Shown here: positions 34,661 to 45,790 of the stretch, one piece after another
How positions within the stretch are numbered: position 1 is the stretch's first letter
How the letters are laid out: the number at the start of each line of letters is the position of its first letter
Source: Pogostemon cablin
Lineage: Eukaryota; Streptophyta; Magnoliopsida; Lamiales; Lamiaceae
Assembly: GCA_023678885.1 (NCBI GenBank)
Contig: CM042987.1
Coordinates: 30,838,927-30,902,926 of the forward strand
DNA length: 64,000 bases
Reading direction: 5' to 3'
Program-made: the position numbers and the translations under genes
Notes under the pieces: model-generated
What the model was told of the DNA's origin: nothing
Seen by the model: only the letters and a program-made list of their open reading frames with translations
Databases searched by the model: none

Positions 34661-35239
34661 TAATTCGTGAAACGTTTGTCTGTATATGGGATATTCTGGA
34701 AAAATGGATAGTGATTTATTTAGTCCAAAAAATCGAAGGGTAATTGTTAACACAATAACCAGATTTTTGGAAAAGGACTATGTAATAAATCACAAACCCA
34801 TGTATAAGTTGTTCTAAAGGAAGTGAGAGGAAAACACTAAGTATAAGTACCAAGTGTACAAGAGGATATACCACAAGGTAAACTGCAACGCGTGTCAAGT
34901 CTGATACACAATTACATGTAGTGCCTTGTCGTAGTGGGAGGGTTGTGTGACAACCCATAAATATATGTTTTGGGAGAGTCGTGAGACTTGATCCCTAGTG
35001 AACATGACATTATCCCACAGATACGACGTAGCACTACAAGATAAAAATGCGGAATCTTAGTAAGTTGCAATGAATGTTGAAATAGAATCTACGGATTCTA
35101 AATTAAGTCTGGGAGCTTAGTAGACCACTAATTGGTGTAAAAGCCATTGCAAGTAATCAAAGGAAATAAAAGAGGATCATAAGGAAAGGTGAAAACCTTG
35201 GAAGCAAAGCTTGTTGCGAAAAAGTGTACTCAGAAAGAA

Positions 35240-35725
35240 AAGGTTCGATTATGAGGAAACATATTCGCTGGTAGCTATGCTTAAATTGATCCGGATTCTT
35301 TTATTTATTGCTGCTCATATTAAATTATGAGGGACAGCAAATAGATGTCAAGACAGCTTTCCTGATTGGAAGTCTTGAGGAAAACATCTATGTGAAGCAA
35401 CCAGAGTAATTCATTGCAAAGTACTAATAGCATTTTGATAGTAAGCTTAAAAGTGTCCAGCGATGGACTAAAGCAAGCTTTGAGATCGTGAAATATCTGT
35501 TTTGATTAGGTAATCCAGTGGCATGGATTTAAATCAATGAGCGGATGTGTCTTGTGTGTTGTAAAGAGTGACGAAAACGTGGTGGTGTTTCTTGTACTAT
35601 AACGTAGATAGTATCTTGCTCATTGGAGACAATGAAAGAGTATTATCGGGCGTATGGGTACGGTTAATAAAGCGGTAGAAATGAAGGACTTAAGAAAGGC
35701 AAAATATATCCTTTTGATCACGGTA
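35240..35725 (+). pseudogene. Copia reverse transcriptase remnant
   Basis: The pieces DYEETYS-VAMLK, IDVKTAFL-GSLEENIYVKQPE (35335-35410) and YNVDSILLIGDN (35598-35633, where an active enzyme would read YVDD) follow the normal order of copia reverse transcriptase. KDLRKAKYIL then corresponds to the usual KDLGEAKYILG. The YVDD-type active site is altered to NVDS, and indels separate the blocks, so the enzyme is dead. Just downstream (35804-35864) sits a stray copy of the element's own leader sequence. Confidence 0.7.
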
Positions 35726-35803
35726 ATACGGATCACAAGAAAGGATACTATGCTTATCTCAAGTTTCATAAAATGATACAGTCCATACTCATTTAGCATG
35801 TGA

Positions 35804-35864
35804 ATAGACTTGCGCGTCGGCATTAGAGCCTTCCTCCCCATCGGATGAGTTTATTCATGGAATG
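35804..35864 (+). repeat. Displaced copy of leader block inside pol
   Basis: A block of about 57 bp spanning GAATAGACTTGCGCGTCGG and ATCGGATGAGTTTATTCATG is identical to leader sequence at about 32622-32679. It lies between the reverse transcriptase and RNase H remnants, where copia elements have only coding sequence. Confidence 0.8.
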
Positions 35865-35999
35865 CTATGAACGGAGTTGGATATCTGTTTTGGTTAACGC
35901 ATGAACAGTGGGTATCAACGTAACCCGGATCAAGAATGATGAACTGTAGTAAGACATATATAAAGTGCCTGAGAAGGACTGGAAATTATATATGAACTT

Positions 36000-36475
36000 A
36001 CTGGACAGATTCACTGCTTCTTGTGGATTACGTAGATTCGGATTTTTAGTCAGATTGGACGGTAGTAAATTCTCCTCAAAGGTTATGTGTTTAATTTTAG
36101 GAAGTAGAGTCATAATGTGGAGGAGTGTTATATAGAAATATATCTCAGACTCCGGACTCCATCATGGAAAGATGATGAATTGGAGCCTGTGAGGCTGCCA
36201 AAGTATCTATGTGACTCTAGAAACTTCATGATGGACTTTGAAGTGTTTCTAAGTTTGCCCAAGGTAATCACAATTTACATTGTTGATATTGGTGCAGTTG
36301 CAAACTTGAAGGAATCATGAGTCCATAAGGCAATTAAACACATGGAGCGCGAGTACCACCTCTTACGAGAAATCGTATGATGAGGGGAAGGTTGTTGTCG
36401 CCTAGATTGCATCGGATGATGACCTAGTAAATCCATTTATGAGGACCTTAAGGCGAGAGCTTTTAATGGTCGTGT
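36000..36475 (+). pseudogene. Copia RNase H remnant
   Basis: YVDSDF (36030-36047) is followed, in changing frames, by SDW--KSP--YV-like pieces and by KAIKHMEREYHLLREIV (36330-36380), then by an equivalent of the usual ASDDDLVNPF end of copia RNase H. Stops and shifts interrupt it. The polypurine tract at about 36532-36543 follows. Confidence 0.65.
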
Positions 36476-36543
36476 AGTGGAAGTAGGAATCAGATGTATG
36501 GCAGAAGACATGACAGCATAGTCTTTTAGTATAAGTGGGAGAT

Positions 36544-37743
36544 TGTTGGATTGTATACTAAAAGTCTAGCTATGAACAATGTCATAACAATATTCGAAAT
36601 GAGAATCATTGATCAAATGATTGCATCTTATAATTTATTTTATATGCATGATGCAATAGTCCATTTACTTTATATTGTAGATAATATGTTGTGCGACAAC
36701 ACGCGGAAGATCATATTATCGGTTTCCTTATAAAGTATAAACAGATGCTCACAACTGAGATAGACGGGGACTCTCTATCGGTATGGTTGTAGTGTGGTTT
36801 GGTATTAGCTTGTCTTGGCTATAGAATCACATTAGTGCACTTGTGTGTATTGAGCAGGACCGCCTGAGGTCGTTCTTCTTATACTGACTATATAGTAGAA
36901 CTTGATCTCTGTTATTATGGAAGTTCGTGCTCTTAATCCCTATACAATAACCTCGACACGTAGGGCAGTATGTATTTCTTTGATTCATCAATGGGTGAGA
37001 TTTATAAGTATTAAATCAACAAACTCGGTGAGTTGGGAAGTAGTGCTGTATCTATGGTGTGCTGTTGATTGTAGAAGGAATCCATGTCCGTCATAGGTTG
37101 ATAATGTCCCCTTGAGGAGCTCATAAGGTTTATCATGTAAATCTTGCAAGTGGATTAATTTCCGGCATGATAATAAGGTTGAGTGGTACTACTCTTGGAT
37201 AAGATATTAATTAATTTGAGTTGTCAGTAACTTAATTAATTAATGGGCATTGTATATCTTAAACATGGGGAGACTGTCGGGCTTATAATAAGAAGGAGCC
37301 CAGAACATAATTTTGGGATTGGACGGGTAGTGCAGTAATAATATTTTAGTGGACTATATTATTATTATTGGATTTAATTAAAAGCTTTGGGCTAAGCTTG
37401 GTTAATTAAATTCAATTGAGGCCCAGCCCAATTTCTCCTCCTGGTCCCTGCTGTAGCCCAAGTATATAAGTCATTTCAGTTCCTGTTAAACCTAAGTCAG
37501 TGCCTCATTTGACATACGGGAGAGAACAGAGAGCAGATTGAGAAGACTCTGGGGATTGTTGACCACCCAACACCAGAGTTGACTTTGGGACATATAGTAG
37601 AAGATCAGAGGTGTTCTTCACTGCTGTTCATCTTCTACATCGACCCAGAAGTACGGTAAACATGATTTTATTTCTTCCGCTGTATATGTTTGCCTGATAT
37701 CCTAAACGCATCACGTTGATCCAAACGATCCAATTGCCCAACA
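36544..37743 (+). mobile_element. 3' LTR
   Basis: 1200 bp. Compared with the 5' LTR it lacks a 5-bp TTTAG-type insertion near its start and differs at about four single positions (for example GACGGGGACT against GACGGAGACT). GAACT follows directly as the target duplication. Confidence 0.9.
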
Positions 37744-38003
37744 GAACTGACGTTGGAGTGTTCAACAGAAAAGGACAAAACAAATATTAGAGGGAGGTGG
37801 AAGTCACGCGTCCTCCTATAGGCTGGTGTCCTCACTCTCCTCTTATTCCACTCTCCATAACCTCATAAAACTCAAGTTTACTGCATACTACCCCATCAAA
37901 AAACCTCAACTCCTTCCATTGATAAAAAACCGAACCAAAGATTTTTAGATGGGCCATGTCATCAAAAAAACCACCCAAAAATCCTCCATTGTGGAGGGCC
38001 TTA

Positions 38004-38556
38004 TACTACCCAAGTTTTTTAGAAAGAGGAAAAGTGGGCGACACCGACTAACAGCCGAGCGCGTGTTTGTCAAGTGCGCGTAGTGTAGGGCCACGCTGCA
38101 GGCTTTTGCCAACTTTAATTTTTTCTTTGTTTCTTTCCCTTGCTGAACGAACAACACGATCTTTCAAACTTTTTTTATATTAGGGTCCATTATATATTGG
38201 TGCAATATATATTTATATATTACTAGCAGGTACATTATCCAATAATAAATACTATTCACTACAAATTGAACACCTTAAATACCAATTTTAACCATATATA
38301 ACATTTAATGTATGCAAAATTAAAATAACATTAATATCCATGAAATTAGGGAATTAGTTGGCCTAGTCAATCCACTCACACACGCAATACAAATTTTAGG
38401 TTATGTTCAATGTAATCCAATACGGGTGGAGTAATTATCTAATATAAGAAATAATTATCTTCCATAATTTACTCCCTTAAAATAGGCTGGAAGTTGACTC
38501 AATACATTCTGAATACTTCGTCGTAGAACATTGAGAAACCATTTTTGAATACATTT
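38004..38556. other. Unique spacer between Harbinger-type element and copy B
   Basis: No gene seen. A GC-richer patch (38035-38150) gives a minus-strand open frame without recognisable features. AT-rich sequence follows to the duplication edge. Confidence 0.45.
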
Positions 38557-39904
38557 TGATCTTCCAAGATCAGCATATTCCAGTTCTTACACGAACGAAG
38601 TTGTGCTGATTTCCAGAACAAACAAGAAAATCGTTAGATGAAAACTAAGGCGAATCAAGTCCAGGACTTTGTTCCCAAAGGTAAAAGCGACTTCGTCAAA
38701 TAATGTTTCACTTGAAATTAATTAGTGAATTTCGAGTCATATTAATAATTTACTCGAAAATTTCAATTGAATATTCGAGTTAAAAATTTGAGTAAAATAA
38801 CTTGACACAAAAAAATTTCTGAGTTAATGTTTTTAACTTGAAATTAAATAGTAGTGAATTTCGATTTAAAAATTTGAGCCAAATAATGTTTCACTCAAAA
38901 TTAATGAGTAGTGAATTTCGTGTCAAATTAATATTTCACTCGAAAATTTCACTTAAACATTCGAGTTAAAAAATTCGAGAATAATTTAACTCAACTTATT
39001 GAACTCAAATTGATTTTTTGGCTAATAAAAAAATATATTAACTTAAATTTAGGATAGGAAAGCTAATCCCTATTTCTGCTAAGAGCTGCAGTTTTTCTCC
39101 CTTAATAGATGTAAGTTCGTCAAAATACTCCATGAGGTAACGGACAACAGTGCTATACAAAATTTTAAAAAAACTTTTTTATTTTAATTTTAATTAAATA
39201 TATTTTTATATTTGAATGGATAAAAATACTCTTTACTCGAATACGTAATAATGTATTTGAGTAATACAGTCGAATAAAGTATTGATAAGTGAAAAAAAAT
39301 TCGAATTAAAATTCGAGTAAACAATTTTTTAAGAAAATATATTCAAGTATTGCATTAAAGTAAAACAATATTCTCGAGTAATATATTCGAGTTAAATATT
39401 ATCTGAAGTAATATATTCGTGTCAAAAAATATATATATTCGAGTAATGTATTCAAGTTAATTTTTTTCTTTTAAGTTATAAACATTATTGTTTCAAGTAA
39501 TGTTTTTCAATAGTTTTCCACTTTTTAATTGCTTTACTCGAATAATAAAGGACATTTTGGTCCTTCGGATATAAAAAGTATTTTGTTATATTTAGTATAA
39601 GTAGGGGTACAATAATTTTTTGGGACAACACTTTTTTTGCCCTATATCACCCATGCAACATCTTTTTTGCCCTAACATTGAAAAAACATCTATTTTGCCC
39701 TATTTTTCATTCAATTCCCTGAACTACCCCCACCCACTTATACATGTCAGAACTCATTCCCTATTTTTTTAAAAACTATCTCTGATTTTTTTAAAAAGTG
39801 TCATTGAAAAAGCAGTTTGAAATATGAGAATCTTTGACCCATTTCATTAGATAAAATTTAAATAAGTTTTATTAAAACTTATTAACTGGATTTATACTGT
39901 GAAT

Positions 39905-40375
39905 TTTTTGACGGACATGTAACTTATCAATTTAGAGATGTAACTTGTGGACGGACATGTCTCATATTAAAAAAATATTAATTAAAAAATATATATATAT
40001 AGATATAATTGTTACGGACAAGCATAATTGACCATGTATAATCGGCGGACATGATTAAATCATCGGCGGACATGCATTATTATCGGCGGACAAGATTATT
40101 TCATCTGTGGACAAGCATTTTTCATGGGTGGACATGCTTCATTTATCGGCGAACCTGCTTAATTATCGGCGGACATGCATACTTAGGCATATTTGACATC
40201 GGACATGCATCTTTAGAGCTATATATTCGGTGGAAATGCAATTTTAAAACATAGAAGTTGGCGGACATGTGTGTTTTGAGCAATGTATTCGGCGGACATG
40301 CAATTTTAAAACAACAAAATTGGCGGACATGCAATTTTAAGTCGAAAAAGTTGGCGGACATGCCATTTTAATAAA
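39905..40375 (+). repeat. Irregular CGGCGGACATG repeats
   Basis: About 16 copies of CGGCGGACATG, CGGCGGACAAG and variants, spaced roughly 20-55 bp, often followed by CATTTTA-like or CAATTTTAA. The motif is the reverse complement of CTTGTCCGCCG, which heads every monomer of the large array next door. Short frames on both strands here are repeat translations. Confidence 0.75.
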
Positions 40376-40540
40376 TGCTGTGTGTATTTATTTGTTTGGT
40401 GTGTGTACCGTGAGTTAAAAGAAGAGTATTAAATGAGCCATTGGTTCCATAATTTGGCCTTACTTGAATTTAATTCATTAATTAAAAGAAGGGTACTTGT
40501 AGTTATTTTTAATTTATAGTTAAAAGAAGAGTATTTTTTT

Positions 40541-43500
40541 AAGTTTGTCCGTCGGTAATCTTGAATAAGAATGATGTGTACAAATATTTAGAGTATATTT
40601 TTTTTATTTTTAAGCTTGTCCGCCGGTAACGTAGAATAAGAATGACGTGTACAAATATTTAGAGTATTTTTTTAAGCTTGTCCGCCGGTAATCTTGAATA
40701 AGAATGATGTGTACAAATATTTAGAGTATATTTTTTTTTTATTTTTAAGCTTGTCCGCCGGTAATATAGAATAAGAATGACGTGTACAAATATTTAGAGT
40801 ATTTTTTTAAGCTTGCCCGCCGGTAATCTTGAATAAGAATGATGTGTACAAATATTTAGAGTATATTTTTTTTATTTTTAAGCTTGTCCGCCATAATCTT
40901 GATGTGTATAAATATTTAGAGTATTTTTTTATTTATTTTTAAGCTTGATAAGAATGATGTGTACAAATATTTAGAGTATATATATTTTTTTTATTTTTAA
41001 GCTTGTCCGCCGGTAATATAGAATAAGAATGACGTGTACAAATATTTAGAGTATTTTTTTAAGCTTGTCCGCCGGTAATCTTGAATAAGAATGATGTGTA
41101 CAAATATTTAGAGTATTTTATTTTAATTTTTAAGCTTGTCCGCCGTAATCTTGATGTGTATAAATATTTAGAGTATTTTTTTATTTATTTTTAAGCTTGT
41201 CCGCCGATATTCTTCATAAGAATGATGTGTACAAATATTTAGAGTATATTTTTTTTTATTTTTAAGCTTGTCCGCCGGTAATATAGAATAAGAATGACGT
41301 GTACAAATATTTAGAGTATTTTTTTAAGCTTGTCCGCCAGTAATCTTGAATAAGAATGATGTGTACAAATATTTAGAGTATTTTATTTTAATTTTTAAGC
41401 TTGTCCGCCGTAATCTTGATGTGTATAAATATTTAGAGTATTTTTTTATTTATTTTTAAGCTTGTCCGCAGATATTCTTGATAAGAATGATGTGTACAAA
41501 TATTTAGAGTATATTTTTTTTTATTTTTAAGCTTGTCCGCCGGTAATATAGAATAAGAATGACGTGTACAAATATTTAGAGTATTTTTTTAAGCTTGTCC
41601 GCCGGTAATCTTGAATAAGAATGAAGTGTACAAATATTTAGAGTATTTTATTTTAATTTTTAAGCTTGTCCGCCGTAATCTTGATGTGTATAAATATTTA
41701 GAGTATTTTTTTATTTATTTTTAAGCTTGTCCGCCGATATTCTTGATAAGAATGATGTGTACAAATATTTAGAGTATTTTTTTTTATTTTTAAGCTTGTC
41801 CGCCGGTAATATAGAATAAGAATGACTGTACAAATATTTAGAGTATTTTTTTAAGCTTGTCCGCCGGTAATCTTGAATAAGAATGATGTGTACAAATATT
41901 TAGAGTATTTTATTTTAATTTTTAAGCTTGTCCGCCGTAATCTTGATGTGTATAAATATTTAGAGTATTTTTTTATTTATTTTTAAGCTTGTCCGCCGAT
42001 ATTCTTGATAAGAATGATGTGTACAAATATTTAGAGTATTTTTTTTAATTTTTAAGCTTGTCCGCCGGTAATATAGAATAAGAATGACGTGTACAAATAT
42101 TTAGAGTATTTTTTTAAGCTTTTCCGCCGGTAATCTTGAATAAGAATGATGTGTACAAATATTTAGAGTATTTTATTTTAATTTTTAAGCTTGTCCGCCG
42201 TAATCTTGATGTGTATAAATATTTAGAGTATTTTTTTATTTATTTTTAAGCTTGTCCGCCGATATTCTTCATAAGAATGATGTGTACAAATATTTAGAGT
42301 ATATTTTTTTTATTTTTAAGCTTGTCCGCCGGTAATATAGAATAAGAATGACGTGTACAAATATTTAGAGTATTTTTTTAAGCTTGTCCGCCAGTAATCT
42401 TGAATAAGAATGATGTGTACAAATATTTAGAGTATTTTATTTTAATTTTTAAGCTTGTCCGCCGTAATCTTGATGTGTATAAATATTTAGAGTATTTTTT
42501 TATTTATTTTTAAGCTTGTCCGCAGATATTCTTGATAAGAATGATGTGTACAAATATTTAGAGTATATTTTTTTTTATTTTTAAGCTTGTCCGCCGGTAA
42601 TATAGAATAAGAATGACGTGTACAAATATTTAGAGTATTTTTTTAAGCTTGTCCGCCGGTAATCTTGAATAAGAATGATGTGTACAAATATTTAGAGTAT
42701 TTTATTTTAATTTTTAAGCTTGTCCGCCGTAATCTTGATATGTATAAATATTTAGAGTATTTTTTTATTTATTTTTAAGCTTGTCCGCCGATATTCTTGA
42801 TAAGAATGATGTGTACAAATATTTAGAGTATTTTTTTTTATTTTTAAGCTTGTCCGTCGGTAATATAGAATAAGAATGACGTGTACAAATATTTAGAGTA
42901 TTTTTTTAAGCTTGTCCGCCTGTAATCTTGAATAAGAATGATGTGTACAAATATTTAGAGTATTTTATTTTAATTTTTAAGCTTGTCCGCCGTAATCTTG
43001 AAATATTTAGAGTATTTTTTTATTTATTTTTAAGCTTGTCCGCAGATATTCTTGATAAGAATGATGTGTACAAATATTTAGAGTATATTTTTTTTATTTT
43101 TAAGCTTGTCCGCCGGTAATATAGAATAAGAATGACGTGTACAAATATTTAGAGTATTTTTTTAAGCTTGTCCGCCGGTAATCTTGAATAAGAATGATGT
43201 GTACAAATATTTAGAGTATTTTATTTTAATTTTTAAGCTTGTCCGCCCGTAATCTTGATGTGTATAAATATTTAGAGTATTTTTTTATTTATTTTTAAGC
43301 TTGTCCGCCGATATTCTTGATAAGAATGATGTGTACAAATATTTAGAGTATTTTTTTTTATTTTTAAGCTTGTCCGCCTGTAATATAGAATAAGAATGAC
43401 TGTACAAATATTTAGAGTATTTTTTTAAGCTTGTCCGCCGGTAATCTTGAATAAGAATGATGTGTATAAATATTTAGAGTATTTTATTTTAATTTTTAAG

Positions 43501-45370
43501 CTTGTCCGCCGTAATCTTGATGTGTATAAATATTTAGAGTATTTTTTTATTTATTTTTAAGCTTGTCCGCCGATATTCTTGATAAGAATGATGTGTACAA
43601 ATATTTAGAGTATTTTTTTTAATTTTTAAGCTTGTCCGCCGGTAATATAGAATAAGAATGACGTGTACAAATATTTAGAGTATTTTTTTAAGCTTTTCCG
43701 CCGGTAATCTTGAATAAGAATGATGTGTACAAATATTTAGAGTATTTTATTTTAATTTTTAAGCTTGTCCGCCGTAATCTTGATGTGTATAAATATTTAG
43801 AGTATTTTTTTATTTATTTTTAAGCTTGTCCGCCGATATTCTTCATAAGAATGATGTGTACAAATATTTAGAGTATATTTTTTTTTTATTTTTAAGCTTG
43901 TCCGCCGGTAATATAGAATAAGAATGACGTGTACAAATATTTAGAGTATTTTTTTAAGCTTGTCCGCCAGTAATCTTGAATAAGAATGATGTGTACAAAT
44001 ATTTAGAGTATTTTATTTTAATTTTTTAGCTTGTCCGCCGTAATCTTGATGTGTATAAATATTTAGAGTATTTTTTTATTTATTTTTAAGCTTGTCCGCA
44101 GATATTCTTGATAAGAATGATGTGTACAAATATTTAGAGTATATTTTTTTTTATTTTTAAGCTTGTCCGCCGGTAATATAGAATAAGAATGACGTGTACA
44201 AATATTTAGAGTATTTTTTTAAGCTTGTCCGCCGGTAATCTTGAATAAGAATGATGTGTACAAATATTTAGATTATTTTATTTTAATTTTTAAGCTTGTC
44301 CGCCGTAATCTTGATGTGTATAAATATTAGAGTATTTTTTTATTTATTTTTAAGCTTGTCCGCCGATATTCTTGATAAGAATGATGTGTACAAATATTTA
44401 GAGTATTTTTTTTTATTTTTAAGCTTGTCCGCCGGTAATATAGAATAAGAATGACGTGTACAAATATTTAGAGTATTTTTTTAAGCTTGTCCGCCTGTAA
44501 TCTTGAATAAGAATGATGTGTACAAATATTTAGAGTATTTTATTTTAATTTTTAAGCTTGTCCGCCGTAATCTTGATGTGTATAAATATTTAGAGTATTT
44601 TTTTATTTATTTTTAAGCTTGTCCGTCGATATTCTTGATAAGAATGATGTGTACAAATATTTAGAGTATATTTTTTTTATTTTTAAGCTTGTCCGCCGGT
44701 AATATAGAATAAGAATGACGTGTACAAATATTTAGAGTATTTTTTTAAGCTTGTCCGCCGGTAATCTTGAATAAGAATGATGTATACAAATATTTAGAGT
44801 ATTTTATTTTTATTTTTAAGCTTGTCCGCCGTAATCTTGATGTGTATAAATATTTAGAGTATTTTTTTTATTTTTAAGCTTGTCTGCCGATATTCTTGAT
44901 AAGAATGATGTGTACAAATATTTAGAGTATTTTTTTTATTTTTAAACTTGTCCGCCGGTAATATAGAATAAGAATGACGTGTACAAATATTTAGAGTATT
45001 TTTTTAAGCTTGTCCGCCGGTAATCTTGAATAAGAATGATGTGTAAAAATATTTAGAGTATTTTATTTTAATTTTTAAGCTTGTCCGCCGTAATCTTGAT
45101 ATGTATAAATATTTAGAGTATTTTTTTATTTATTTTTAAGCTTGTCCGCCGATATTCTTGATAAGAATGATGTGTACAAATATTTAGAGTATATTTTTTT
45201 TATTTTTAAGCTTGTCCGCCGGTAATATAGAATAAGAATGACGTGTACAAATATTTAGAGTATTTTTTTAAGCTTGTCCGCCGGTAATGTTGAATAAGAA
45301 TAACGTGTACAAATATTTAGAGTATATTTTTAATCTTATCCGCCAGTAATCTTGAATAAGAATGATGTGT
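40541..45370 (+). repeat. Higher-order satellite array, about 264-bp tetramers
   Basis: Monomers of about 61-71 bp each begin AAGCTTGTCCGCCG and contain ACAAATATTTAGAGTA. Four variants follow in fixed order, told apart by GGTAATATAGAATAAG, GGTAATCTTGAATAAG, GTAATCTTGATGTGTATA and GATATTCTTGATAAG. Together they form a tetramer of about 264 bp, repeated about 16 times. The left edge instead shows two-variant dimers. Rare variants recur at larger spacings (1574 and 1055 bp). No coding function. Confidence 0.9.
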
Positions 45371-45710
45371 CAAAATAATCAACATATTCCCTGACACATC
45401 TATTTTGCATGCAATTGTACATGTCAACTCATTCTCAATACAAAAAGGTGGACCATCCTTGAGGGTATTCACGGCATTGCATGTATTTTTAGGGCAATTT
45501 AGATGTTTTAGAAAAGGTAGGGCAAAAAAGATGTTGACTTCCCATACAGGGCAAATTGTGGTATTTCCCTAATTTTTTCCCTCATACTCTATTTTAATGA
45601 GCCTTTGATGGACAGGAAGCTGCCACGTTTTAGCATTCTTTTTTTTTTCTTGATCAATTAATTATTTTGTTTTAATATATTAATTAACAATACTCTATTT
45701 AATCATGCAG

Positions 45711-45790
45711 ACGTACTATATATGTCTGAAAGTGTTATTGCACATGGAGGATCGTGGATTTTGTCTGATGTTTCATATCCTCCACCGTGT
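45711..45790 (+). pseudogene. Orphan terminal exon, copy B1
   Basis: Same acceptor (ATCATGCAG) and exon as at 7235, duplicated with the surrounding segment; no first exon nearby. Confidence 0.4.

Larger units (their letters stand above)
29562..37743 (+). mobile_element. Complete Ty1/copia LTR retrotransposon, non-autonomous
   Basis: Two direct LTRs (29562-30766 and 36544-37743) start TGTTGG and end CCAACA. They are flanked by perfect GAACT duplications (29557-29561 and 37744-37748). A primer site TGGTATCAGAGC (30769-30780), matching initiator tRNA-Met, follows the 5' LTR, and a polypurine tract AAGTGGGAGA precedes the 3' LTR. Pol remnants lie in the order integrase, reverse transcriptase, RNase H, which is copia order, but are broken by many stops and shifts. 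The LTRs differ by only four substitutions and one 5-bp gap by eye, so insertion was recent although the proteins are dead; it probably moved using proteins of another copy. Confidence 0.9.
28953..38000. mobile_element. Harbinger-type element interrupted by a copia element
   Basis: The left end GGCCTCCCCAATTGGGAGG and the right end, whose reverse complement begins GGCCCTCCACAATGGAGG, form an imperfect terminal repeat. Each is bordered by TTA (28950-28952 and 38001-38003), the PIF/Harbinger target. Subtracting the 8.2-kb retrotransposon and its 5-bp duplication leaves about 860 bp, a reasonable non-autonomous size. No transposase is seen. Confidence 0.6.
39622..45569. mobile_element. MULE-like insertion carrying a satellite array
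   Basis: Perfect 9-bp duplications TAATTTTTT flank it (39613-39621 and 45570-45578), and copy A has the uninterrupted site at about 7093-7101. The left end starts GGGACAACACTTTTTTTGCC; the right end in reverse complement starts GGGAAATACCACAATTTGCC. Both continue into CAACATCTTTTTTGCCCTA, so the terminal repeats extend over about 55 bp. A 9-bp duplication and G-starting terminal repeats fit Mutator-like elements. There is no transposase; about 4.8 kb of its 5.95 kb is tandem repeat. Confidence 0.8.

Noticed and set aside
42928..43119. Short protein with internal repeat
   Set aside because: Frame across three satellite monomers; repeats give the apparent duplication.
40541..45370. CRISPR-like array of direct repeats with short spacers
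   Set aside because: Monomers are adjacent variants of one sequence in fixed order, without unique spacers; the host is a plant and no cas genes are present. It is a satellite.
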